A DNA stretch of 64,000 nucleotides from Halomonas sp. THAF5a (GTDB lineage Bacteria > Pseudomonadota > Gammaproteobacteria > Pseudomonadales > Halomonadaceae), in assembly GCF_009363755.1 (NCBI RefSeq), contig NZ_CP045417.1, positions 1,736,001 to 1,800,000 of the forward strand, written 5' to 3'. The notes beneath the pieces were generated by a model that did no database searches, was not told where the DNA came from, and saw only the letters and a program-made list of their open reading frames with translations. Made by a program: the position numbers and the translations under genes. Below are positions 8,486 through 17,401 of the stretch, one piece after another. Within the stretch, counting starts at the first letter, position 1. Each line of letters begins with the position of its first letter.

Positions 8486-10174
8486 ATGACCGAGTTCAAG
8501 CTGCCCGATATCGGCGAAGGTATCGTGGAGTGCGAGGTGGTGGAGTGGCGCATCCAGGAGGGTGACGTCATCGAGGAGGACCAGCCGGTGGTCGAGGTGA
8601 TGACCGACAAGGCGCTGGTCGAGATCACCGCCCCCGAGGCGGGCCGGGTGACGCAGCTGCACGTGCCCAAGGGCGAGATCGCCAAGGTGCACGCCCCGCT
8701 GTTCGCCTACGAGGCCGAGGCCGAGGGCGGGGCCGACACCGCGCCCCCGGCGTCCGAGCCCCGGGCGAGCGAACCACAGGCCTCCGAGCCCCGTACCGAC
8801 GAGACCGCAACAACCAACCGCGGAGAGCGCGCTCGTCCGGCCGCGGCCGGCGCCGCCAAGGACTTCATCCTGCCCGATATCGGTGAGGGCATCGTCGAGT
8901 GCGAGGTGGTGGAGTGGCGCATCGCAGAGGGGGAGGCGATCGAGGAGGACCAGCCGGTGGTCGACGTCATGACCGACAAGGCCATGGTCGAGATCACCGC
9001 CCCGGAGGCGGGGCGCGTGACGACGCTGCACGTGGCCAAGGGCGAGATCGCCAGGGTGCACGCGCCGCTGTTCGCCTACGCGCCGGCCGATGCCGACACG
9101 GACGATGCCGAAGCGGCCGGAGAGCCCGCGACCGCCGAGCGCGGGGCCTCCGCGCCCGCCTCGACCTCGCCGGCTCCGCAGGCCACGACCGCGGCGTCGC
9201 CTGGCCCGGCGGCCCGCGAGGCGAGCGGGCAGGGGCCCCACGGGCGCATTCCCGCGAGCCCTGCCGTGCGTCGCCTGCTGCGCGAGCATGGGCTGCGCCT
9301 TGGGGAGGTGCCGGGGTCCGGCAAGCAGGGCCGGGTGCTGAAGGAGGACGTCCAGGCCTACCTCGCGCGCGGCGAGACGACCAGCGCGGAGGTACCGTCC
9401 GCCGCGGAAGGCGCCGCCGAGCCGGGCGTTTCCGAGACGGCTACCGCCGCGCCGGCGAGCGCTCCGGGCGAGGTGCGCGTGGAGCCGATGCGCGGCATTC
9501 GCGCCGCCATGGCCCGCAAGATGGTCGCCTCGGCCTCGACGATCCCGCACTTCCAGTACGGCGAGGAGCTCGACGTCACGGAGCTGCTGGCGCTGCGCGA
9601 GCGGCTGAAGCCCGAGGCCCAGGCCCGGGACGCGCGCCTGACGCTGATGCCCTTCTTCATGAAGGCGATGGCGCTGGCGATACGCGACTTCCCGATCCTC
9701 AACAGCCGGCTCAACGAGGCGGGCGACGAGATCCACTACCTGCCGTCGTGCAACATCGGCATGGCCGTGGATGGCAAGGCGGGCCTGATGGTGCCCAACG
9801 TCAAGGGCGTGGAGCGCCTGAGCCTCCTGGAGATCGCCGGCGAGATCCAGCGCCTGACGGCCGAGGCCCGCGAGGGCCGGGTGGCCTCCGCCGACCTGCA
9901 GGAGGGCACCATCAGCATCTCCAACATCGGCGCGCTGGGCGGGACCTACGCGGCGCCGATCATCAACGCCCCGGAGGTGGCGATCGTCGCCATCGGCAAG
10001 ACCCAGTGGCTGCCGCGCTTCGACGCCGACGACAACGTCGTCAAGCGTGCGATCATGACCGTCACCTGGGCCGGGGATCACCGGCTGATCGATGGCGGCA
10101 CCATCGCCCGCTTCTGCAACGCCTGGAAGAGCTACCTGGAGGCGCCGGAGACGATGCTCCTGCACCTTGGCTAA
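8486..10174 (+). CDS. bkdB: Branched-chain 2-oxoacid dehydrogenase E2 with two lipoyl domains
   Basis: Dihydrolipoyl acyltransferase of 562 residues, the core of the complex. Two near-identical lipoyl domains occur: residues 1-78 (lipoyl Lys42 in VMTDKALVEI) and about 125-200 (Lys165 in VMTDKAMVEI), each followed by an Ala/Pro/Glu-rich linker. A peripheral subunit-binding domain follows (IPASPAVRRLLREHGL through LKEDVQAYL, about 253-294). The catalytic domain ends with HRLIDGG (His532, Asp536). RBS CAGGAGAG precedes ATG 8486. The well-studied Pseudomonas BkdB has one lipoyl domain, so the duplicated form is longer than that reference. The near repeat of the two domains suggests duplication within the gene. 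Confidence 0.92.
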   Translation: MTEFKLPDIGEGIVECEVVEWRIQEGDVIEEDQPVVEVMTDKALVEITAPEAGRVTQLHVPKGEIAKVHAPLFAYEAEAEGGADTAPPASEPRASEPQASEPRTDETATTNRGERARPAAAGAAKDFILPDIGEGIVECEVVEWRIAEGEAIEEDQPVVDVMTDKAMVEITAPEAGRVTTLHVAKGEIARVHAPLFAYAPADADTDDAEAAGEPATAERGASAPASTSPAPQATTAASPGPAAREASGQGPHGRIPASPAVRRLLREHGLRLGEVPGSGKQGRVLKEDVQAYLARGETTSAEVPSAAEGAAEPGVSETATAAPASAPGEVRVEPMRGIRAAMARKMVASASTIPHFQYGEELDVTELLALRERLKPEAQARDARLTLMPFFMKAMALAIRDFPILNSRLNEAGDEIHYLPSCNIGMAVDGKAGLMVPNVKGVERLSLLEIAGEIQRLTAEAREGRVASADLQEGTISISNIGALGGTYAAPIINAPEVAIVAIGKTQWLPRFDADDNVVKRAIMTVTWAGDHRLIDGGTIARFCNAWKSYLEAPETMLLHLG

Positions 10175-10348
10175 GCCCGCCTGCCCCAGCTTCCCGCCAT
10201 GCCGGGTACCGGGGGCAAGCCGGAGCGAGGGTCCTTTGCCAAGGATGGCAACGGTAGCGCCCACGGATGGGTTCACAGCGCCCTCGCGAAGGCTTGCCGA
10301 CGGGAGGTCCAATGCTGATCCACTGGAGAGTGCAAGGAATCCCATGTC

Positions 10349-12187
10349 ATGACCCAGGCGTCCCTGCAGCAGTTCTACATCCCGGAAGAGCAGTCGATCT
10401 ACCTGCTCAGCCACGACGACGCCCGCAAGCTCAAGGCGTGGGTGTCGCTGTGCCGGGCCCAGCTCGAGCAGCTGGGCTACCGGGGCATCGAGCTGATCGG
10501 CAAGGGCGCCTACGGCTTCGTGTTCGCCGGCTTCACCGGGGTGGGCGAGGAGTATGTCTTCAAGTTCACCCGGGTCAACCTGCCCCAGCGCCTGCAGGAC
10601 CGCCTCGAGGAGGAGGCCTTCATGCTGGAGCAGGTCGACCATCCGCGGGTGCCCAAGCTGATCGTCTTCCAGCGGGTCCGCCGCCAGTCGATCCTGGTGA
10701 TGCAGCGGGCGCCGGGCTATAACCTCGAGGAGGTCTCGCTGCAGCGGGGGCGGCTCTCCCCGCGCCTGGTGGTGCGCATCGCCGACCAGCTGGCCGATAT
10801 CCTGCGCGCCCTGCGCCGGGAATCGGGGCCTGCCGGCAAGCCGGTGGTGCACGGCGACATCAAGCCCTCCAACCTGGTCTTCGACGAGGCCCGCGAGACC
10901 ATCGCGCTGATCGACTGGGGCTCCTCGGTGTTCGCCCAGCTCGATGCCAACCAGCAGTTCTTGGCGACCAACGTCATGGAGCTGATGTCGGACAACCTCC
11001 AGCAGACCAACGCCCGCCTGGGCGACGTCTACTTCATCGGCGAGGAGCAGCTGAACGGCGCGCTCTCCTCGCCGCGCTTCGACGAGCAGGGCGCCGCCGC
11101 CACCCTCTATGCGCTGGCCTCGGCGCAGTCCTGCCGCTTCGGCCACCGGGCCATCCCGGCCACCTCGCTGGGGCTGCCCCGGGAGTTCGCGCGCATGCTC
11201 GATGGCATGCTGGACCCCGACCCGCTGACCCGCCGGCGCGCCGGCGATCACTTCATCCGCGAGATGCCGCGCCTGGGGCGGCTGGTGATGCTCGACCTGC
11301 CGACGCCTGCGGAGGCGCCGCTGGTGCCGGTCTGGAGCCGGCCCGCCGGCCGCGAGATCGACACCGTGGTCTACAGCTCGCGGAAGTCCTTCCTGCGCGA
11401 GGAGGGCGGCCGCGAGACGCTCAACGACGTCAACGACGTCCAGCTCGACCGCTACTACAAGAACTTCATGCAGAACATGGGCGAGACCGAGAAGGCCTTC
11501 CTGGCCGCGGTCAGCCGGCTGGGCCGCTATCCGGTGGTCGGCGGGCTGGCGGTGCGCTGGGAGGCCGAGGGCGTCTACATCGACACCTCGCTCAACCTCC
11601 ACGACCCCGGCCTCAGGCCGGCCTTCATCGCCGCGGTCAACAACATGGTGACCCTGGCCCGGGCGATCCATCGCCGCGGGATCTTCAAGAGCTGCCTGTT
11701 CAACGCCCGCGATACCCTGCACCTGGAGCGCGAGGGCGTCGAGGCGCCCTTCGTGCTCAGCCCCGGCATGCGGCTGCACTACGAGGTCAGCGCGGTGCCG
11801 GAGCTCGAGGACCGCTCGCGGCTGCACAGCTACTTCGAGGACGGCCCGGACCCCGAGGAGTTCCTGGTGCTGCCCGAGGCGATCATCACCTCGCTGGAGG
11901 CGCTCAACGATATCCACCACACCGGCATGATCATCTTCGAGGCGCTGCCCGAGCACCTCAAGATCCATAGCCACTACCGCCTGCTCGATCCCTCCCGGGA
12001 GGCGGAGTTTCGCCGTCGGCTCGAGGATATCCTCGACGCCGTGGGGCTGATCGAGGGACTCGGGGTCTCGGGCTTCATGAAGATGCCCTACAAGGACACC
12101 CGCTTCTTCGCCCATATCGAGCGCCAGCCCGAGCGCTTTTACCCGCGGGATCCCCGCGCGGCCCTGGCCGAGGCGGCCCGTCGCTGA
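10349..12187 (+). CDS. Hanks-type protein kinase with a large unassigned C-terminal region
   Basis: A 612-residue protein. Residues 45-300 form a eukaryotic-like kinase domain: the glycine loop GKGAYGFVF (from Gly51), the ATP-binding Lys72 (YVFKF), the catalytic loop HGDIKPSN (His168, Asp170) and the Mg-binding DWG (Asp189) in place of DFG. The key acidic and lysine residues are present, so activity is plausible. The remaining 300 residues (from about 310) match nothing I recognise; they contain FYKNFMQNMGETEKAFL-like and SRLGRYPVVGG stretches and no transmembrane segment. RBS AAGGAA lies before ATG 10349. It sits 174 bases after bkdB on the same strand, a separate unit or a weakly linked one. 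A branched-chain dehydrogenase kinase role is tempting but unsupported, since those kinases are GHKL-type. Confidence 0.72.
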   Translation: MTQASLQQFYIPEEQSIYLLSHDDARKLKAWVSLCRAQLEQLGYRGIELIGKGAYGFVFAGFTGVGEEYVFKFTRVNLPQRLQDRLEEEAFMLEQVDHPRVPKLIVFQRVRRQSILVMQRAPGYNLEEVSLQRGRLSPRLVVRIADQLADILRALRRESGPAGKPVVHGDIKPSNLVFDEARETIALIDWGSSVFAQLDANQQFLATNVMELMSDNLQQTNARLGDVYFIGEEQLNGALSSPRFDEQGAAATLYALASAQSCRFGHRAIPATSLGLPREFARMLDGMLDPDPLTRRRAGDHFIREMPRLGRLVMLDLPTPAEAPLVPVWSRPAGREIDTVVYSSRKSFLREEGGRETLNDVNDVQLDRYYKNFMQNMGETEKAFLAAVSRLGRYPVVGGLAVRWEAEGVYIDTSLNLHDPGLRPAFIAAVNNMVTLARAIHRRGIFKSCLFNARDTLHLEREGVEAPFVLSPGMRLHYEVSAVPELEDRSRLHSYFEDGPDPEEFLVLPEAIITSLEALNDIHHTGMIIFEALPEHLKIHSHYRLLDPSREAEFRRRLEDILDAVGLIEGLGVSGFMKMPYKDTRFFAHIERQPERFYPRDPRAALAEAARR

Positions 12188-12209
12188 GCGGCCTCGGGGG
12201 CGAGGCCGC
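12188..12209. terminator. Hairpin between convergent kinase and MarR-like genes
   Basis: GCGGCCTCG (12188-12196) pairs perfectly with CGAGGCCGC (12201-12209) around a GGGG loop, immediately after the kinase stop and before the stop of the opposing gene. There is no U-tract on either strand, so it is a stable stem of likely terminator role rather than a canonical intrinsic terminator. Confidence 0.5.
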
Positions 12210-12236
12210 GACGGCCCGCGTCGTGTTCGGGCCCGC

Positions 12237-12755
12237 CTACAGCGAGGCCGCGCAGCGCGCGGCCTGGTCGTAGAGGCCGGACATGGCGCGCAGCAGGCCC
12301 GCCAGGCGGCTCATCTCCTCGCGTTCGATGCCCATGGAGGCCAGCGAGTCCACCAGGCAGGCCTCGCGGATCTCGGCGTAGCGGCTGCACGCCTCGCGGC
12401 CAAGCTCCGTGGTGCGAAACAGGCTCTCCTTGCCCTGCTTCTCGCCGGCCACCAGCCCCAGGCGGCCCAGCTTCTTCAGCGCATAGGTCACCGTGTGGGT
12501 ATCCTCGACGTTGAGCACCAGGCAGATGTCCGCCTGGCGCTTGGCGCGCTCCCGATGGTTGACGCTGTGCAGCACCAGCACGTCCAGGGCCCCGAGCTCC
12601 GGGTAGCCGCTCGCCGTCATGCAGCGCACCATCCAGCGGTCGAAGGCGTGGCCGGCGATGATCAGGCCGAACTCGAACTCCGAGGTCTCCTGGCTGCTGC
12701 GCGACAGGTGCTCCGAGGAGACGATCGGGCTGCGGGGTGTCCGTTGCTCTGTCAT
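12237..12755 (-). CDS. MarR-like winged-helix regulator
   Basis: A 172-residue predicted transcription factor. The wing-helix region is about residues 55-120 (ELGALDVLVLHSVNHRERAKRQADICLVLNVEDTHTVTYALKKLGRLGLV in pieces), with the recognition helix near DTHTVTYALKKL. RBS AAGGAGCG precedes ATG 12755. It is the last gene behind the TRAP transporter on the minus strand, 33 bases after dctM, so it is likely co-transcribed and may control the transporter and the divergent pxp genes. Ligand unknown. Confidence 0.72.
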   Translation of the reverse strand: MTEQRTPRSPIVSSEHLSRSSQETSEFEFGLIIAGHAFDRWMVRCMTASGYPELGALDVLVLHSVNHRERAKRQADICLVLNVEDTHTVTYALKKLGRLGLVAGEKQGKESLFRTTELGREACSRYAEIREACLVDSLASMGIEREEMSRLAGLLRAMSGLYDQAARCAASL

Positions 12756-12788
12756 GTGCCGCTCCTTGTCGAGGGATTCGGGGCGTGA

Positions 12789-14084
12789 TCAGTTGCCCAT
12801 GGCCTGGGGCAGCCAGGTCACGATGCCGGGGAAGACGCTGATCAGCACCACGCCGAGCATCATCAGGAAGAAGAAGGGCAGGGCGGCCCAGGCGATCGAC
12901 AGGATGTTGCGCCCCGTCATGCCCTGCAGCACGAAGAGGTTGAAGCCCACCGGCGGGGTGATCTGCGACATCTCCACCACGACCACCAGGTAGATGCCGA
13001 ACCAGATCAGGTCGATGCCGGCCGCCTCGACCATCGGCAGCATGATGGAGGTGGTCAGCACCACCACCGAGATGCCGTCGAGGAAGCATCCCAGCAGGAT
13101 GAAGAACACCGTCAGGGCCGCCAGCAGCATGACCGGCGAGAGGCCCAGGGTGCCGATCCAGGCGGCGAGCTCACGCGGCAGGCCGGTGAAGCCCATGGCC
13201 GCGGTGAGGAAGGCGGCACCGGCGAGGATGAAGGCGATCATCGTCGAGGTGCGCACCGCGCCGAGCAGGGCGTCGCGAAAGACCCCGCCGCTCATGTTGC
13301 CCTGGAGGCGGGCCAGCAGCAGCGAGAGCACGACCCCCACGGCCGCCGCCTCGGTGGGCGAGGCTAGGCCCGCGTAGATCGAGCCGATGACCCCGACGAT
13401 CAGGGCCAGCAGGGGAATCAGGCGGCGCGCCCGACGCAGCTTCTCGCCCAGCGGCAGGCCGCCCTCGGCGGGGGGGATCCTGTCGGGGAATCGCCAGGAC
13501 CAGAGCATCAGGTAGCCGGCGAACAGCGAGATCAGCAGCAGCCCCGGGAAGATGCCGGCCATGAACAGCCGCGCGATGGACTGGTCGGTGGCGACGCCGT
13601 AGACGATCAGGATGATCGACGGCGGAATCAGCAGGCCCAGGGTGGCCGAACCGGCCAGGGTGCCGATCACCAGGTGCTCGTCGTAGCCGCGGCGAGTGAG
13701 CTCGGGGATGGTCATCTTGCCCATGGTGGCGCAGGTCGCCGCCGAGGAGCCGGAGACGGCGGCGAACAGGCCGCAGCCGACCACGTTGGTGTGCAGCAGG
13801 CGGCCCGGGATGCGCTGCATCCAGGGCGAGAGGCCGGTGAACATGTCGTCGGCGAGTCGCGAGCGAAACAGGATCTCGCCCATCCAGATGAACATCGGCA
13901 GCGCCGTGAGCTCCCAGCTGTAGCTCTCGCCCCAGACGTTGGAGGCGAGCACGTCGCCGGTGGGCACCGCGGTGAACTGCGAGAGGCCGAGCCAGCCCAG
14001 CCCCAGCAGCGAGAAGGCCACCCAGACGCCACTGCCGAGCAGCAGCATCAAGGCGACGAAGAGGATCGTCATCATCACGAGCAT
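12789..14084 (-). CDS. dctM: TRAP transporter large membrane subunit (DctM family)
   Basis: Sodium-coupled TRAP permease of 431 residues with about a dozen hydrophobic helices. Family sequence includes GSGVWVAFSLLGLGWLGL at the N-terminus, SGSSAATCATMG and LIPPSIILIVYG in the first half, and TPPVGFNLFVLQGMTG near the C-terminus. It is the second membrane gene after dctQ on the minus strand, 16 bases apart. The substrate is probably 5-oxoproline because the transporter is divergent from pxpABC; this comes from context only. Confidence 0.88.
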   Translation of the reverse strand: MLVMMTILFVALMLLLGSGVWVAFSLLGLGWLGLSQFTAVPTGDVLASNVWGESYSWELTALPMFIWMGEILFRSRLADDMFTGLSPWMQRIPGRLLHTNVVGCGLFAAVSGSSAATCATMGKMTIPELTRRGYDEHLVIGTLAGSATLGLLIPPSIILIVYGVATDQSIARLFMAGIFPGLLLISLFAGYLMLWSWRFPDRIPPAEGGLPLGEKLRRARRLIPLLALIVGVIGSIYAGLASPTEAAAVGVVLSLLLARLQGNMSGGVFRDALLGAVRTSTMIAFILAGAAFLTAAMGFTGLPRELAAWIGTLGLSPVMLLAALTVFFILLGCFLDGISVVVLTTSIMLPMVEAAGIDLIWFGIYLVVVVEMSQITPPVGFNLFVLQGMTGRNILSIAWAALPFFFLMMLGVVLISVFPGIVTWLPQAMGN

Positions 14085-14100
14085 GGTGGGTCTCCCGGGC

Positions 14101-14652
14101 TCATTCCTGGCCGCTGTCGTCGATGGTGAAGGTGGAGGGTCGGGTCACGGCGGTCATCAGGGTCGCCCACCAGGCCTCGGCGAGCGCCAGGCAGAGCAGC
14201 ACCACGCCGGCGAGCATGGCGGACTGGGGAATCCACAGCGGGATGCTCAGCAGGCCGTAGGAGGTCTCGCTGAAGGCGATGCTGTCGGCCAGCAGCCAGT
14301 AGAGGTACCAGCCGAGGTAGAGGCCGAGGGTCAGCGCGATGCTCAGGCAGAAGACCTCAACGAAGGCGCGCGGGGCCGGCGAGAGCCGCCCGACCAGCAG
14401 CGTCACGCGGATATGGCCGCCGTGCACGAAGGTGTAGGCGAGCCCAAGGAAGCTGGCCCCGACCAGCAGGAAGCCGGAGATCTCCGCGAGGCCGGGAATC
14501 GCCAGGCCGATGCGGTCGCCGCCGAGCGCCGTGGCGATGCGGTCGATGAGGCGACCGAGGATCTGGGCGGTGATCAGCGCGCAGATCAGGCATAGGCACA
14601 GGGCGGCCAGATAGCCGCCCAGCTGGTAGAGGGGTCTGAGACGATAGGTCAT
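14101..14652 (-). CDS. dctQ: TRAP transporter small membrane subunit (DctQ family)
   Basis: A 183-residue four-helix protein: helices at about 12-32, 55-75, 92-115 and 135-160. It has the DctQ-typical central HGGHIRVTLLVGRLS motif after the second helix. Located between the binding-protein and DctM genes, it completes a standard DctPQM set. Confidence 0.85.
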   Translation of the reverse strand: MTYRLRPLYQLGGYLAALCLCLICALITAQILGRLIDRIATALGGDRIGLAIPGLAEISGFLLVGASFLGLAYTFVHGGHIRVTLLVGRLSPAPRAFVEVFCLSIALTLGLYLGWYLYWLLADSIAFSETSYGLLSIPLWIPQSAMLAGVVLLCLALAEAWWATLMTAVTRPSTFTIDDSGQE

Positions 14653-14703
14653 GGCAGGGTCCAGAGGCAGCTGCCGGGGCCAGGGCCCCGGCAGGGGAGC
14701 GGA

Positions 14704-15705
14704 TCAGTCGCGGGTGGCCTCGTAGGCCTCGAGGATGGCGGCGCCCTGGTCACCGGCGCGGCCGGCCCACTCCTCGGTCATGGTCGCCCCGACCTCCTCG
14801 AGCAGGGTGGCGAGCTCGGGCGCCGGCTCGCTGACCGCGATGCCGTTCTCCTCGAGCACCGCGAGGGCGTCGGCGGTCTCCTGGCGGCTCATCTCCCAGC
14901 CGCGGGTCTCGGCCGCCTCGGCCGCCTCGAGCACGGCCTGCTGGCTGGCCTCGTCGAGGCGCGAGAAGGCCTTCTCGCTGACGATCACCATGTTCTTCGG
15001 CAGCCACAGCTGGGCATGGTTGAAGTGGCTCAGGTAGTCCCAGGCCTTGGTGTCGGCGCCGGTGGCCGGCGAGGTGATCATGGCGCCGACGCGCCCGGTG
15101 CTGAAGGCGGTGGGGATGTCGGGCACCTCGACCTGGGTCGGCACCGCGCCGACCAGCTGGGCGAAGCGCTCGCTGGCGGTGTTGTACGCGCGCATGCTCA
15201 GGTTCTCGAGGTCGTCGGGCGCCTCCAGGGCCTGCTGGGTGTAGATGCCCTGGGGCGGCCACGGCACGGCGAACAGCAGGCGCAGCCGCTGCTCGGCGAG
15301 CTCCTCGGCGATGACCTCGCGGGAGGCCTCCCAGAGGGCCTCGGCATCCTCGTAGCTCGAGGCGAGGTAGGGCACGGAGTCGACCTCGAAGATCGGGTTC
15401 TCGTTGGCCAGCCGCGACATGATCAGCTCGCCGATGGGCACGATGCCGCGGCGCACCGAGTTCTTGATCTCGGCGTGGCCGATCAGCGAGCCGTTGGAGT
15501 GGACGGTGATGTCCAGCTCGCCATCGGTCGCCTCGCGCACGTCGTCGGCGAACTCGCGGATATTGACGGTGTGGAAGGTCGTGTCGCCGTAGGGCGTGGG
15601 CATGTTCCACTCGGTCGCCGCCTGGGCGGTGCCGCCCAGGGTGGCTAGGCTGAGACCGATGGCGGCGGCCGAGGTCAGGGAGAGCAGCGGGATGCGGGCG
15701 GTCAT
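14704..15705 (-). CDS. dctP: TRAP transporter substrate-binding protein (DctP family)
   Basis: Periplasmic DctP-type receptor, about 333 residues. I place the start at ATG 15705 rather than GTG 15723 because AGAGG sits at the right distance before the ATG and the signal peptide MTARIPLLSLTSAAAIGLSLA begins there, ending near TAQA. The mature protein has VNIREFADDVREATDGELDITVHSNGSL and the ligand-contact region LSMRAYNTASERFAQLVGAVPTQVEVPD, where the Arg typically binds a carboxylate. It is the first gene of the minus-strand operon dctP-dctQ-dctM-marR, divergent from pxpABC. Confidence 0.88.
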   Translation of the reverse strand: MTARIPLLSLTSAAAIGLSLATLGGTAQAATEWNMPTPYGDTTFHTVNIREFADDVREATDGELDITVHSNGSLIGHAEIKNSVRRGIVPIGELIMSRLANENPIFEVDSVPYLASSYEDAEALWEASREVIAEELAEQRLRLLFAVPWPPQGIYTQQALEAPDDLENLSMRAYNTASERFAQLVGAVPTQVEVPDIPTAFSTGRVGAMITSPATGADTKAWDYLSHFNHAQLWLPKNMVIVSEKAFSRLDEASQQAVLEAAEAAETRGWEMSRQETADALAVLEENGIAVSEPAPELATLLEEVGATMTEEWAGRAGDQGAAILEAYEATRD

Positions 15706-15863
15706 GGTCGGTACCTCTGTCACGAATGCATGGGGTCGGGACCGGGCGGCGACGCGGGGCGCGGCCGGCGGACCGTCTCGAACCAGTCTAGCGGGTGTTT
15801 GAGCGGCAGATTAGGGAGGTCGGGGAGGTCGAGTCAACGATATATAGACTAAAGAACGATGTC

Positions 15864-15895
15864 TTATCGATAAAACGTTGATAAATTCTTATCAA
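15864..15895. promoter_or_regulatory. Two adjacent inverted repeats in the dctP/pxpA divergent promoter
   Basis: In a short AT-rich stretch between the divergent genes, TTATCGATAA (15864-15873) is a perfect palindrome, and TTGATAA-attc-TTATCAA (15878-15895) is a perfect inverted repeat with a four-base spacer. They share the TTATC half-site and lie 25-57 bases before pxpA. They are good operator candidates for the neighbouring GntR- or MarR-like regulator; which one is not decided by sequence. Confidence 0.6.
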
Positions 15896-15920
15896 ATGCT
15901 CGTTATGGAGGAGATGGACC

Positions 15921-16676
15921 ATGAAGCGCCTGCTGCTCAACGCCGACATGGGCGAGAGTTACGGTCCCTGGGTCATGGGGCTGGACCACGAGGTCATGCC
16001 TCACGTCGACCTGGCCAACGTCGCCTGTGGCTTCCACGCCTCCGATCCCGATGTCATCCGCATGACCGTGCGTCTCGCCCGCCGCCACGGCGTCACCGTC
16101 GGGGCCCATCCCGCCTATCCGGACATGGTCGGTTTCGGCCGGCGCTCGATGGCGTGCTCCGCCGAGGAGGTCGAGAATCTGGTGCTCTACCAGGTCGGCG
16201 CCCTGGCCGGGGTGTGCCGCGCCGAGGGCCTGGAGGTCGGTTACGTCAAGCCCCACGGCGCCCTCTACAACGACATGATGCGCGACCCGGAGACGCTCGA
16301 GGCGGTGATGCGCGCCCTGGTGGCCTACGATGCCCGCCTGCCGCTGATGGTGATGGCCACGCGGGATCCGTCCGCGACCCGCGAGCTGGCCGCGCGCCAC
16401 GGCGTGACCCTCTGGTTCGAGGCCTTCGCCGATCGCGCCTACGATGCCGAGGGGCGGCTGGTTTCCCGGCGCGAGCCGGGGGCGGTGCACCACGATGCCG
16501 GGGTGATCGTCGACCAGGCCCGGCGCATCGCCGCCGGCGAGCCGCTGACGGCGAGCGACGGCAGCCGCCTGGTGCTCGCCGCCGATACCCTCTGCGTGCA
16601 CGGCGACAACGCCGAGTCGATCGCCGCCATCAAGGCGATCCGCGACGCCCTCGACGCCTCGGCGAGCGGCTCATGA
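15921..16676 (+). CDS. pxpA: 5-oxoprolinase subunit A (LamB/YcsF family)
   Basis: A 251-residue subunit of the ATP-dependent bacterial 5-oxoprolinase that opens pyroglutamate to glutamate. Family motifs are [52 protein letters not shown] and [10 protein letters not shown]; the His and Asp residues in these cluster in the active site. RBS GGAGGAGA precedes ATG 15921. The stop overlaps the pxpB start, indicating translational coupling. Confidence 0.93.
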   Translation: MKRLLLNADMGESYGPWVMGLDHEVMPHVDLANVACGFHASDPDVIRMTVRLARRHGVTVGAHPAYPDMVGFGRRSMACSAEEVENLVLYQVGALAGVCRAEGLEVGYVKPHGALYNDMMRDPETLEAVMRALVAYDARLPLMVMATRDPSATRELAARHGVTLWFEAFADRAYDAEGRLVSRREPGAVHHDAGVIVDQARRIAAGEPLTASDGSRLVLAADTLCVHGDNAESIAAIKAIRDALDASASGS

Positions 16677-17401
16677 ACCCGCGTGCCCCCCACGGCCTGC
16701 CGCGCCTCGAGCCCGCCGGACTCGATGGCTGGATGGTGCGCCTGTTCGGGACCATCGATGAGGCCAACATGCCCTGGCTCACCGCCCTGGTGAGGGAGTG
16801 CGAGGCGGCGTTCGGCGAGACGCTGGTCGATCTGGTGCCCTCCTACACGACCCTGCTGGTGATCTTCGATCCGTTGCGTCTCTCGCCGGCCGAGGCCCGG
16901 CAGCAGCTGATGGCGCTGCTGGCGCGCCTCTCCCCGGACGAGGAGACGGCAGAGGCCGCGGTGAAGGAGCTGCCGGTGTGGTACGACGCCTCGGTGGGGC
17001 CGGAGCTCGACCGGCTGGCCGAGCTTGCGGGGATGAGCCGCGACGCGGTGATCGCCTGTCACAGCGAGCGGACCTACCGGGTCTTCGCCCTGGGCTTCGC
17101 CCCCGGCTTCGCCTTCATGGGCAGCGTCGATCCGCGCCTCGAGGCGCCGCGCCTGGACACCCCGCGGCGCCGGGTACCGGCAGGCAGCGTGGCCGTGGCC
17201 GGCCGCCAGACCGCGGCCTATCCCGCGGTCACGCCCGGTGGCTGGAACCTGATCGGCCGCACCCCGGCGGTGCTCTTCGATCGCGACCGCGACGGGTTCA
17301 GCCTGCTGCAGGTGGGCGACCGGGTCCGCTTCGTGCCCATCGAGCGGGCCGAATTCGAACGACGGGGTGGCGATGCCCGCCCGATGGAGGAGGCGCGATG
17401 A
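16673..17401 (+). CDS. pxpB: 5-oxoprolinase subunit B (KipI family)
   Basis: A 242-residue subunit. The start is ATG 16673, overlapping the pxpA stop by four bases; the longer upstream frame is only overlap with pxpA. Conserved stretch [19 protein letters not shown] followed by [21 protein letters not shown] and [10 protein letters not shown]. Homologous to Bacillus KipI, the inhibitor of kinase KinA, but the pxpABC order points to the metabolic role. Confidence 0.93.
   Translation: MNPRAPHGLPRLEPAGLDGWMVRLFGTIDEANMPWLTALVRECEAAFGETLVDLVPSYTTLLVIFDPLRLSPAEARQQLMALLARLSPDEETAEAAVKELPVWYDASVGPELDRLAELAGMSRDAVIACHSERTYRVFALGFAPGFAFMGSVDPRLEAPRLDTPRRRVPAGSVAVAGRQTAAYPAVTPGGWNLIGRTPAVLFDRDRDGFSLLQVGDRVRFVPIERAEFERRGGDARPMEEAR

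Noticed and set aside
10175-10348. A missing lipoamide dehydrogenase (E3) fragment after bkdB.
   Set aside because: The 174 bases hold no FAD-binding motif in any frame.
8258-12115. A minus-strand open frame of over 1200 codons opposite bkdB and the kinase gene.
   Set aside because: It is a GC-bias shadow: the plus-strand frames carry clear enzyme motifs, while this one is a low-complexity run of His/Gly/Leu/Val without domain features.
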